6,966 nucleotides of DNA, taken from assembly GCA_934155185.1 (NCBI GenBank), contig CAKPGT010000033.1, positions 1 to 6,966 of the forward strand, written 5' to 3'. Shown piece after piece: positions 1-5,790 of the stretch. Positions within the stretch are counted from its first letter, which is position 1. Every line of letters starts with the position of its first letter. The stretch is from an uncultured Bacilli bacterium. GTDB taxonomy: Bacteria > Bacillota_I > Bacilli_A > RF39 > UBA660. The translations under genes and the position numbers were made by a program. The notes below the pieces were generated by a model. The model did not search any database. It saw nothing but the letters and a program-made list of their open reading frames with translations, and had not been told where the DNA came from.

Positions 1-336
1 GATAGTGGAGATGTAAAATATAATTATAAGTTTGCATACTCTATTGAAGGTGCTGATGTTTTAGCTCACGGAAAAGCAGTAATTGATAGTGAAGATGCAG
101 AATATAATCATGATTTTGCATACACTATTGAAGGTGCTGATGTTTTAGCTCACGGAAAAGCGGTAATTGATAGTGGAGATGTAGAATATAATTATGAGTT
201 TGCAAAGAATATTAAAGGTGCTGATGTTTTAGCTCACGGAAAAGTAGTAATTGATAGTGGGGATGCAAAATATAATTATCTATTTGCAAAGGATATTAAA
301 GGTGCTGATATTTTAGCTCACTGTAAGGTAGTGTTT
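1..336 (+). repeat. 84-bp in-frame tandem repeats, four units
   Basis: Units lie at 1-84, 85-168, 169-252 and 253-336, all exactly 84 bp and in frame. A 28-bp core (49-76, 133-160, 217-244), starting GGTGCTGATG and ending CACGGAAAAG, is identical in the first three units. The fourth unit differs in this core (GATATT, CACTGTAAGG), and a degenerate half unit follows from 337. The gradient from near-identical upstream units to decayed terminal ones is usual for arrays that expand or shrink by recombination or slippage inside the array. The window edge cuts the array, so more copies probably lie to the left. Confidence 0.95.
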
Positions 337-558
337 GGAAATGGGGACGAAGGATATAATGCTAAATGCAAATATTTAACTTTTCTTTACACACTTTTAA
401 AGGAATCTAAAGTGGACGGTGAAGTTGCTCAACACTTTGTAGATAGTATGAGGCTTATTGACGATTCATGTTTTGATTCAAAGGAAGAAAAACGTGCAAC
501 TAAGCAGTTATTACACTATACTAAACAATTAAATGACATCTTAAATAAGAAGTTATAG
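1..558 (+). CDS. Partial tandem-repeat protein (28-residue repeats), C-terminal 185 residues
   Basis: The frame is open from the first base to a TAG at 556-558, so this is the C-terminal part of a longer protein whose start lies left of the window. Visible residues 1-112 are four consecutive 28-residue units of the pattern DSGDxxYNYxFAxxIxGADV followed by LAHGKxVI, and a decayed half unit (GNGDEGYN) follows. The tail, about residues 126-185, is charged, has no repeats and is probably helical, ending in KQLNDILNKKL. Each unit reads as two short helices (YNYxFAxxI and DVLAHGKxVI) joined by turns, which suggests an alpha-solenoid scaffold for binding a protein or peptide. That is inference from the pattern; I do not recognise a named family. 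No membrane segment is visible in this part. The gene ends directly before a strong terminator and converges with the next gene. The reading frame is certain; the function is unknown. Confidence 0.85.
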   Translation, partial: DSGDVKYNYKFAYSIEGADVLAHGKAVIDSEDAEYNHDFAYTIEGADVLAHGKAVIDSGDVEYNYEFAKNIKGADVLAHGKVVIDSGDAKYNYLFAKDIKGADILAHCKVVFGNGDEGYNAKCKYLTFLYTLLKESKVDGEVAQHFVDSMRLIDDSCFDSKEEKRATKQLLHYTKQLNDILNKKL

Positions 559-559
559 C

Positions 560-602
560 ATTATAAAAGAGTAGCTCAGTTCAAGTGCTACTCTTTTATA
601 AT
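560..602. terminator. Bidirectional intrinsic terminator between convergent genes
   Basis: A perfect 16-bp inverted repeat pairs 560-575 (ending AAAAGAGTAGC) with 587-602 (starting GCTACTCTTTT) around an 11-nt loop. Its GC-containing inner part and the T-rich outer arm on either strand fit rho-independent termination in both directions. The TAG of the minus-strand gene (588-590) lies inside the stem, and the TAG of the plus-strand gene ends 1 nt before it. Confidence 0.85.
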
Positions 603-1433
603 ACTTGATAGTGATTCAATTTCATATCCTCTACTAGTTATAGTGTTAATTATTATACCAATACTAGATATATCAAATTCTGATGCATCATATGAAATAA
701 TTGCACCAGAGGATAACCCCTCCTTAAGTTCATATATACTAGGAGAATTAAGGGTTGAAACTAAAGTATGCATTCTTTTTTTATCACATACCTTTTTGCT
801 ATCATCATCTTTATTATCATTTAAACATAAATTAGAATTCTTTAAAGTTATACTTTCTATTAAATTATTAGTAACTGATACCATTTTTTTATCATATACA
901 CCATTATATCCTAAATTATATAATTCATAACCCTGATTAACTATTTTAAACGCCGTATCTACATTATTAGAAAGCCATGTGCCATCAACAAAAAAGCTTA
1001 CTTTTATTTCCTTTTTATTTAAAGTTGTTAATAAATTACTATAATTTTTTTGATCATCACTAATCTTAAATATAATAGCTACTCTTTTTTTAGAAGAATT
1101 TCCTTTTCTAATATAATATTTATAGGTATTTGTAATTGTCTCTTTAGGCGTTTTATTTTCATATACTATTTTTTCTTCATCAAATTTATCATTATCTTTC
1201 ATATTATTATAAGATTTTTTAGCATCAACTATAATGCCTGATGTTCCAAGTATTATTTCATTTCCGTTAATAGTAGGTTCAATTGGCATTACATCTTTTT
1301 TCTTTTTATAGTTAACTACTTCAAGCATAATTGGATCACTCGCTCTTGCTGATGAAAACACCCTATCTGTATATATAAAACTAAGTAATAATAACATTAA
1401 TAATCCCGCTAATTTAATAGTTTTCTTAAACAT
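588..1433 (-). CDS. Membrane-anchored polysaccharide-deacetylase-like protein with degenerate active site
   Basis: The 281-residue protein starts with a lysine-flanked hydrophobic segment (about residues 8-21, LAGLLMLLLLSFIY), a signal anchor or signal peptide, so the rest is predicted to be outside the cell. Residues 35-110 form a lead-in region (EPTINGNEIILG, KSYNNMK). From about 116 a NodB-type fold is recognisable: VAIIFKISDD, then VSFFVDGTWL (145-154), GYELYNLGYNG (168-178), GAIISYD, and the terminal ITSRGYEIESLSSII helix. In active deacetylases these positions read TFDDGP, GHEIGNHTxxH and a late LxH; here only the DD pair remains and every metal-binding or catalytic histidine is replaced (Y, L, G, Y). 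I infer a non-catalytic cell-wall or glycan-binding role. Cys203 and Cys216 bracket an acidic insert and could form a disulfide. The ATG at 1433 is preferred over the TTG at 1436 because AGGTGA lies 6 nt before it. The gene appears to be a single unit; it follows the terminator at 1494-1526, so it needs its own promoter, and I see only a weak TATTAT (1451-1456). Confidence 0.75.
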   Translation of the reverse strand: MFKKTIKLAGLLMLLLLSFIYTDRVFSSARASDPIMLEVVNYKKKKDVMPIEPTINGNEIILGTSGIIVDAKKSYNNMKDNDKFDEEKIVYENKTPKETITNTYKYYIRKGNSSKKRVAIIFKISDDQKNYSNLLTTLNKKEIKVSFFVDGTWLSNNVDTAFKIVNQGYELYNLGYNGVYDKKMVSVTNNLIESITLKNSNLCLNDNKDDDSKKVCDKKRMHTLVSTLNSPSIYELKEGLSSGAIISYDASEFDISSIGIIINTITSRGYEIESLSSIIKE

Positions 1434-1439
1434 CAAAAA

Positions 1440-1445
1440 TCACCT
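1440..1445 (-). promoter_or_regulatory. Ribosome-binding site that decides the start of the deacetylase-like gene
   Basis: On the minus strand AGGTGA ends 6 nt before the ATG at 1433 but only 3 nt before the TTG at 1436. The normal spacing favours the ATG. AGGTGA matches the 3' half of the AAGGAGGTGAT consensus. Confidence 0.55.
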
Positions 1446-1493
1446 AGTAAATAATATGTTAAACTAACTTATTTATGAAGCTTTTTTATAGGC

Positions 1494-1526
1494 AAAAAAA
1501 TAGCCGGTGCAATATGCATCAGCTAT
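1494..1526 (-). terminator. Intrinsic terminator after the small pentapeptide-like gene
   Basis: Read on the minus strand, TAGCTGATGCA, a TAT loop and TGCACCGGCTA form an 11-bp stem with one mismatch and one G-T pair, followed at once by seven Ts (1500-1494). It lies 17 nt after the TAG of the gene ending at 1543 and separates it from the deacetylase-like gene. Confidence 0.75.
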
Positions 1527-1542
1527 AAAGTTTATATTTTCT

Positions 1543-1977
1543 CTAAGGTAAAGATGGACGATTATGACCAGCTATAGATGTAAAGTTATATTCTTCTAAG
1601 AATTTATAAGTAGGTATATCATTAATAAAGCAATTATTAAAAAATGCTTCTATATCTTTTTTATCCTCTTTTGTAAGATTTGGAGAAGTACGATCATGTT
1701 CAAAGAACTGTTCAACATTTCCAACTAATCTTGTATTGCAATTAATAAAAACTGTAGGGTGCTGAATAGATAAATCACTAAAGTAAACTGTGTTCACAAG
1801 ATAACAATTCTCAAAACAGCAATCATATAGCCTCATATCTTTGCCCTCGTTATGATCAGCATTTAAAATTATGCAGTTCTTAAACTTGCAATTAATAAAT
1901 ACATCACTTTTTAAATTGACGGTTATACCAAGAAAATATTCCTCAATATAATACACACGACGTTTTTCACATTCCAT
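1543..1977 (-). CDS. Small cysteine-rich pentapeptide-like repeat protein, function unknown
   Basis: A 144-residue protein without signal peptide or membrane segment, so probably cytoplasmic. Residues 25-85 carry recurring F-x-N-C motifs (FINC 27-30, FKNC 32-35, FENC 55-58, FINC 77-80) spaced by short beta-like stretches such as CIILNA and CYLVNT; FNNC recurs at 113-116. Such F/L- and N/C-bearing repeats at multiples of about five residues are typical of pentapeptide-repeat right-handed beta helices, here short and irregular. Eight cysteines are visible (3, 30, 35, 53, 54, 58, 80, 116). The remainder (90-144) is acidic and helical with no recognised motif. AAGGAGG (1984-1990) sits 6 nt before the ATG, a near-perfect ribosome-binding site, so the gene is surely translated. 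It stands alone, with a candidate promoter upstream and a terminator downstream. I do not recognise a named family beyond the repeat type. Confidence 0.7.
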   Translation of the reverse strand: MECEKRRVYYIEEYFLGITVNLKSDVFINCKFKNCIILNADHNEGKDMRLYDCCFENCYLVNTVYFSDLSIQHPTVFINCNTRLVGNVEQFFEHDRTSPNLTKEDKKDIEAFFNNCFINDIPTYKFLEEYNFTSIAGHNRPSLP

Positions 1978-2025
1978 ATAAATCCTCCTTTTGCAACATT
2001 TTAATTAATATGAGTGACAAGCCAT

Positions 2026-2132
2026 TTAATCAATGTTACTGTAGTATTTAACATCTTCTCTGTCAAACTTCACAGCAAGATTAGCAGCCAGTCTAATCTA
2101 GTTACTAATATTTTTTCTGCTTCTGAACAAAT
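2026..2132 (-). pseudogene. Possible decayed gene remnant (frameshifted)
   Basis: The gap between two minus-strand genes translates into protein-like pieces in two adjacent frames. About 2129-2085 gives CSEAEKILVTRLDWL; after a frame change, about 2097-2026 gives IRLAANLAVKFDREDVKYY, then SNID and a TAA at 2026-2028. Neither piece has a start codon with a ribosome-binding site. It could be the end of a small gene broken by a frameshift, or chance; it also overlaps the promoter candidate at 2038-2066. The call is weak and rests only on the natural look of the peptides. Confidence 0.2.
2038..2066 (-). promoter_or_regulatory. Candidate sigma-A promoter for the pentapeptide-like gene
   Basis: On the minus strand TTGACA (2066-2061) is followed after exactly 17 bp by TACAGT (2043-2038), a perfect -35 with a 4/6 -10. 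It would give a leader of about 55 nt to the ATG at 1977. The caveat is that the same bases belong to the possible gene remnant. Confidence 0.4.
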
Positions 2133-2165
2133 TTATTTCTTCATTTCAAAATAATTAATTTAAAA

Positions 2166-3119
2166 TTAATGATTATAGCTTGATTCTGGCTTTAATATAT
2201 AATGATTAGTTGCATAATAATTACCATTTTTGCCCTTGTTAATAGTCCAATTAGATAACGTTTTCTCCTCCATATTACCTTTGCTATTATTATCATTTTC
2301 AACCATAATGGTTACTTTAGTACTTCTTTCTTGATTAGGAATTTTATATAGTGCTTCTTTTTCAATATCTTTATCATCTGCTAGCACTACTTCCTTACCA
2401 GATACGTCAGTATATTTAATTTTAATACCATATTTACCATCAGGCAAGCTTACTCTTAATTCTCTTGGCTCTTCCTTTAAAGTATACACACCTATCTTAT
2501 TTTTACTTTTTTCAAATTCTTTTATTTCTGATAAATTAACAGGACTGTAATAACCTTTAACAGTAAATATTTTATATACATATTTATCTGCATTTTCTTT
2601 AGCATCTACATATTTCCATAAAAATGGTGCATATGATTTTTCTATTTTACTTCCATTTACTATTTGAAATTTAATCTTCCATGTAATATTTTTATTTTTT
2701 TCTGATACTATCTTAACTTTAATTCTTCTTTTTCCTCTTTCAAACTCTTTCGTTTCTTTTTTAACCCATTTATTATTTTTTAGGTAGTAGATAGTATATT
2801 TGTAGCTTCCAGAATATCTATCAACGCTATCTGGAATTTTAATATCCATAATGTAGTCATGATTAGAATCATAATAATCTTTTACATTTAGTGCATCTTT
2901 ATTATTAACATTTCCAGTTAATTTTCCTATTGTAAGATTATATCCATATTCTATAGGAGACTCATTTTTAATAATGCATACTAGAGCAAATCCCAAAATA
3001 AAGCATGATAAAAGGCTTAGAAAAAGCGTTATTTTAGCTTTTCTAACTTCATTACTATCAGCAAGTTTTGGTCTACCTACTTTAGCTTTTTCTTCTTCTT
3101 TTAATAATCTTTCTATCAT
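2166..3119 (-). CDS. Bitopic membrane protein with AT-hook-like cytoplasmic N-terminus, ezrA-linked, function unknown
   Basis: A 317-residue protein with three visible parts. Residues 1-29 are highly charged and contain KVGRPKLAD (13-21), whose GRP core resembles an AT-hook minor-groove binding motif. A single membrane segment spans about 30-50 (ITLFLSLLSCFILGFALVCII). The rest (about 52-317) is lysine-rich and made of beta-strand-like stretches, probably two or three small beta-sandwich domains (YKYTIYYLKNN, WKIKFQIVNG, YGIKIKYTD, TKVTIMVEN) outside the cell. N-terminus-in orientation follows from the positive charges before the membrane segment. It lies 17 bp after ezrA; its ribosome-binding site AAAGGGG (3128-3134) begins 3 nt after the ezrA stop, so the two are almost certainly one transcript. 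No enzyme motif is seen. GRPK-type motifs also occur as simple basic anchors, so DNA binding is a hypothesis only. An AT-only palindrome at its stop codon is too weak to call a terminator. Confidence 0.8.
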   Translation of the reverse strand: MIERLLKEEEKAKVGRPKLADSNEVRKAKITLFLSLLSCFILGFALVCIIKNESPIEYGYNLTIGKLTGNVNNKDALNVKDYYDSNHDYIMDIKIPDSVDRYSGSYKYTIYYLKNNKWVKKETKEFERGKRRIKVKIVSEKNKNITWKIKFQIVNGSKIEKSYAPFLWKYVDAKENADKYVYKIFTVKGYYSPVNLSEIKEFEKSKNKIGVYTLKEEPRELRVSLPDGKYGIKIKYTDVSGKEVVLADDKDIEKEALYKIPNQERSTKVTIMVENDNNSKGNMEEKTLSNWTINKGKNGNYYATNHYILKPESSYNH

Positions 3120-3137
3120 GCTATATGCCCCTTTCTA

Positions 3138-4844
3138 TTATTTTTTATAATCTAATATTTTTTTATGTATTCCTGGTTCTATATCATCTAATGTATTTAT
3201 ACTAACCTCAAGTGATTTTTTATAATCACCATTAAAGAATAATTTTTCTGCCTTTATTAATCCCTCATTTATTAATGGTTTAGATGAACGGTAACGATTG
3301 CCATATACAATAGCATATTCTGACAACAATGCTAATTTAACCATGTCTGCAGTTGTATTATGAAGTTTAAATACAAGATCACGTGCTGTATCTACTCTAA
3401 CATTTAAAGTATCAACATCTATAGGTTTTTTAGATAATTCTTTTTGAATTTCTTTAACACCATCAGAAGCCTCTCTTAATTCAACATAATAACTATCAGG
3501 TATTACTGGTAATCTATTTTTTCTAATTTGATATTTAGACTGTTTTAATAATAATTTAATATCTTCTAACTGTCCTTTAGCTCTTTCTTCATCATCTTTT
3601 AAATTACTTACTTTTTGAAGTAAATCATTTAATTTTTCATGTAACTTAGTTAGTTTAAGAGCAATTATTTCAAGTTCCTGGTTTAACTTAGAATAAGGAA
3701 AAGAATGATTTCTATCTAGTTTTTCTAATCTATCATAATCATCTAATATAGATATATACTCACTTCTAAATAATTCAACAGACTCAATTGTCTCAGGTGT
3801 TAAATTATATTCCTTTTTCATATCTGGCACTTTAGATATAACAGCATCTAATATTTTACTTATGTGTTTTTTCTTTTTGTTAAATTCTTTTAATCCATCT
3901 TCATAGTATTTTCTAGTTAACTTTTCTGTCTCAAAATCATTAAACAATGAATCATAATACTCTAATATTGTCTTAAGTTCAAATGAAACATCTTCCAAGT
4001 TTAAAACTCTTACTCTATCAAATATTGAACTTACTTTCTTTTCTGTTTCAACAATATTATATTCTACATTTAAATAATCAAGCTGGTATCCTTCTCTAGT
4101 TAATTTTATATACTCAGTTGATACATCTTCGGTTCTCTTAGGTATAAGACTTTTACCCATAAGCATTATCTCAGGTATTTCATCTATTACTATTTTCATG
4201 TGTTCAATTAATTCAGTTAATCCCTTAACAACATATATAACTTCTTCATAATCTTTTCTATCCATAACATCTTCAAATTCTTCAAATCTAGATTCAATGG
4301 TTTCAAATTGAAGTTCTATTGTCTTTGTTGTTTCTTCATAATCTGCTTTAGTATTTTCAAACTTTTCTTTTAAATTTCTATATATAGCCTTAAGTCTAGT
4401 TACGGTAGCTCTATTCTTTTCTTCACTAGAAGTGATTTCTTTTATCTCTGTAAGTATATTTTTTACCCTAACCTTTACCTCATATAGTTTTAATTCAAGT
4501 TCTGATATTTTGGTATATACATCATATTTTTTAGCTTTTTCTACCATAAAGTCTACTTCAATTAACATATCATTAATCATAGGTAATGTATCTTTTTCAA
4601 TAACATCAAACTTAAGTTTCCAATTATTATACTTTTCCTCTAATTTATTATTTTTAACTAAAGCTTCCACTTTAGATAGTTCATTTAAAACGGGTACGTT
4701 AATAAGTAAATTCTTTTCTTTTTCAAGCTCACTTATAGTATCATTTAAAAACTTCTTCTTTTTATTTTTCGCTATTATTATAAAAGTAGTAACAATTATA
4801 AATAAAAGAATTATCATGGTTGCAATATATAATCCTTTACCCAT
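3138..4844 (-). CDS. ezrA: Septation ring formation regulator EzrA
   Basis: EzrA is a membrane-anchored, spectrin-like coiled-coil protein of Firmicutes. It binds FtsZ, restrains Z-ring formation away from mid-cell and links the ring to the peptidoglycan synthesis machinery. This protein has 568 residues, close to the 562 of B. subtilis EzrA. A short N-terminus is followed by one membrane helix (about 5-25, LYIATMIILLFIIVTTFIII), a KNKKKK stop-transfer cluster and then an almost wholly helical, heptad-rich cytoplasmic rod to the end. The conserved C-terminal patch needed for mid-cell localisation is visible as AIVYGNRYRS (about 511-520), with V where other EzrA proteins have Q in the IQYxNRYR motif. 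The ATG follows GTAGGAGGT at normal spacing. The gene diverges from rpsD across a 294-bp gap, a neighbourhood resembling that of other Bacilli where ezrA and rpsD lie close together. I found no convincing promoter on its strand. The downstream membrane protein is co-transcribed. Confidence 0.93.
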   Translation of the reverse strand: MGKGLYIATMIILLFIIVTTFIIIAKNKKKKFLNDTISELEKEKNLLINVPVLNELSKVEALVKNNKLEEKYNNWKLKFDVIEKDTLPMINDMLIEVDFMVEKAKKYDVYTKISELELKLYEVKVRVKNILTEIKEITSSEEKNRATVTRLKAIYRNLKEKFENTKADYEETTKTIELQFETIESRFEEFEDVMDRKDYEEVIYVVKGLTELIEHMKIVIDEIPEIMLMGKSLIPKRTEDVSTEYIKLTREGYQLDYLNVEYNIVETEKKVSSIFDRVRVLNLEDVSFELKTILEYYDSLFNDFETEKLTRKYYEDGLKEFNKKKKHISKILDAVISKVPDMKKEYNLTPETIESVELFRSEYISILDDYDRLEKLDRNHSFPYSKLNQELEIIALKLTKLHEKLNDLLQKVSNLKDDEERAKGQLEDIKLLLKQSKYQIRKNRLPVIPDSYYVELREASDGVKEIQKELSKKPIDVDTLNVRVDTARDLVFKLHNTTADMVKLALLSEYAIVYGNRYRSSKPLINEGLIKAEKLFFNGDYKKSLEVSINTLDDIEPGIHKKILDYKK

Positions 4845-4943
4845 ATTCTATACCTCCTACTATATAAATTATTTTATCACATAATACGACAATTTGCACT
4901 ATATTTATATCATTTTTGTAAACAGAAAGTTTTGCATTTTTTA

Positions 4944-4972
4944 TTGACTATTTACATATAATTGTATATAAT
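4944..4972 (+). promoter_or_regulatory. rpsD promoter (near-consensus sigma-A)
   Basis: TTGACT (4944-4949), a 17-bp spacer and a perfect TATAAT (4967-4972) match the house-keeping promoter at 11 of 12 bases. Transcription should start near 4979 and give a leader of about 160 nt before the rpsD ATG. This is the strongest promoter in the window, as expected for a ribosomal protein gene. The rest of the ezrA-rpsD gap (4845-4943) holds only the ezrA ribosome-binding site and AT-rich sequence in which I see no clear signal. Confidence 0.9.
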
Positions 4973-4978
4973 TAATGA

Positions 4979-5138
4979 CGTGTAAACGAAAAGCAGCGCA
5001 TATTTGAATTTAATAACGTGTTTGTTTGCTAAATGTTATATTAGTAGTCTTAAAGCTGCAAAGATGAAAATATTAAAACAAACTCCCTATTAAATGGCAA
5101 ATAGCCTCTTTGTTTACAAAAGAAAAGGAGGAATAAAT
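4979..5138 (+). promoter_or_regulatory. Structured rpsD leader, probable S4 autoregulatory RNA with pseudoknot
   Basis: S4 represses its own translation in B. subtilis and E. coli by binding an mRNA leader that mimics its 16S rRNA site. Here several pairings can be drawn. GCAGC (4993-4997) pairs with GCTGC (5055-5059). TAATAAC (5011-5017) pairs with GTTATATTA (5035-5043) with a 2-nt bulge. The loop of that hairpin, GTTTGTTT (5020-5027), is perfectly complementary to AAACAAAC (5076-5083), giving a pseudoknot. Further down, CTATT (5087-5091) pairs with AATAG (5100-5104), and CCTCTTT (5105-5111) pairs with AAGGAGG (5125-5131), hiding the rpsD ribosome-binding site. AAACAAA (5076-5082) could instead pair with TTTGTTT (5109-5115) and free that site. 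A switch follows by inference: pseudoknot formed means the site is blocked. The pairings are seen in the sequence; S4 binding is inferred from the gene's identity. Confidence 0.6.
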
Positions 5139-5744
5139 ATGTCAAGATACACAGGTCCTATGTATAAGAAAAGTCGTCATTTAGGTTTTTCTTTACTAGA
5201 AAGTGGAAAAGAATTAGTTAAAAGACCATATGGTCCAGGACAACACGGTAATGATAAAAGACGTGGTAAAGCTTCAGAATATAAGCTTCAATTAATGGAA
5301 AAACAAAAAGTTAGATTAATGTATGGTGTTAATGAAAAACAATTTAAACTAACTTTTGAAAAAGCAGCTAAAATGAAAGGTATTCAAGGCGAAAACTTCT
5401 TAAAGTTACTTGAAAGCAGATTAGATAATATCGTTTACCGTATGGGAATGGCATCAACTAGAAGAGCTGCAAGACAAGTAGTAAATCATGGACACATTAC
5501 TGTTAATGGTAAGAAAGTTGATATTCCATCATACCAAGTTAAACCTGGTGATGTAGTTGCTGTTAAAGAAGCTTCTAAAGATCATAAAGCAATTTTAGAA
5601 TCATTAGAAAAGATTAACAAAACAGTAGAATACGTTGAATTTGATAAGAAGAAATTATCTGGTACTTATGTTCGTTACCCAGAAAGAAGTGAACTTCCAG
5701 CTGATATCAAAGAATCAATGATCGTAGAGTTCTACAGCAAGTAA
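5139..5744 (+). CDS. rpsD: 30S ribosomal protein S4
   Basis: S4 is a primary 16S rRNA-binding protein that nucleates assembly of the 5' domain of the 30S subunit and sits near the mRNA entry channel. The 201-residue protein begins MSRYTGPMYKKSRHLGFSLL and has the family hallmark RPYGPGQHG (29-37). Its S4 RNA-binding domain spans about 92-152 (ESRLDNIVYRMGMASTRRAA, then QVVNHGHITVNGKKVDIPSY), and the C-terminus keeps YVRYPERSELPADI. Length matches B. subtilis S4 (200). The N-terminus lacks the zinc-binding cysteines of the Cys-containing S4 type, so this is the C-minus form. The ATG at 5139 is chosen because AAAAGGAGG ends 7 nt before it and because the family starts at MSRYTGP; an in-frame ATG 45 bp upstream has no ribosome-binding site and would add 15 non-conserved residues. 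It appears to be transcribed alone, up to a strong terminator overlapping its stop. Confidence 0.98.
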   Translation: MSRYTGPMYKKSRHLGFSLLESGKELVKRPYGPGQHGNDKRRGKASEYKLQLMEKQKVRLMYGVNEKQFKLTFEKAAKMKGIQGENFLKLLESRLDNIVYRMGMASTRRAARQVVNHGHITVNGKKVDIPSYQVKPGDVVAVKEASKDHKAILESLEKINKTVEYVEFDKKKLSGTYVRYPERSELPADIKESMIVEFYSK

Positions 5745-5769
5745 GATTTTTAAAATCTTACTTTTTTTT
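5741..5769 (+). terminator. rpsD intrinsic terminator
   Basis: GTAAGATT (5741-5748) pairs with AATCTTAC (5754-5761) around a 5-nt loop and is followed by eight Ts (5762-5769). The rpsD stop codon TAA (5742-5744) forms part of the left arm. Confidence 0.9.
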
Positions 5770-5790
5770 GTTATTTATGTTATTATTTAA

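Noticed and set aside
1..336. CRISPR-like array
   Set aside because: The repeats are contiguous, 84 bp, without unique spacers, and code in one frame for a 28-residue unit.
643..1241. Two plus-strand open frames opposite the deacetylase-like gene
   Set aside because: Low-complexity Ile/Phe/Ser-rich shadows without ribosome-binding sites; the minus strand has a signal anchor and NodB-like motifs.
2154..2170. Palindrome ATTAATTT-A-AAATTAAT at the stop of the ezrA-linked gene
   Set aside because: AT only, with no adequate T run on the minus strand; too weak for a terminator call.
4432..4884. Open frame on the plus strand opposite the start of ezrA
   Set aside because: It is antisense to the coiled-coil and membrane helix of ezrA; its Ser/Phe/Ile-rich composition reflects the complement of Lys/Glu-rich codons.
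4845..4943. Promoter for ezrA on the minus strand
   Set aside because: Several TATAAA/TAAAAT-like boxes exist, but none has a credible -35 at 16-18 bp; AT richness makes isolated boxes meaningless.
5064..5093. Nine-codon open frame (MKILKQTPY) in the rpsD leader
   Set aside because: No convincing ribosome-binding site, and it overlaps the proposed pseudoknot strand; probably chance.
4914..5121. Inverted 10-mers TTTTGTAAAC (4914-4923) and GTTTACAAAA (5112-5121)
   Set aside because: The left copy lies upstream of the rpsD promoter and so is not in the transcript; one AT-rich 10-mer match over 200 bp is expected by chance.
5094..5138. In-frame ATG upstream of rpsD giving a 216-residue S4
   Set aside because: No ribosome-binding site precedes it, the added 15 residues are not part of S4 proteins, and MSRYTGP at 5139 follows a perfect AAGGAGG.
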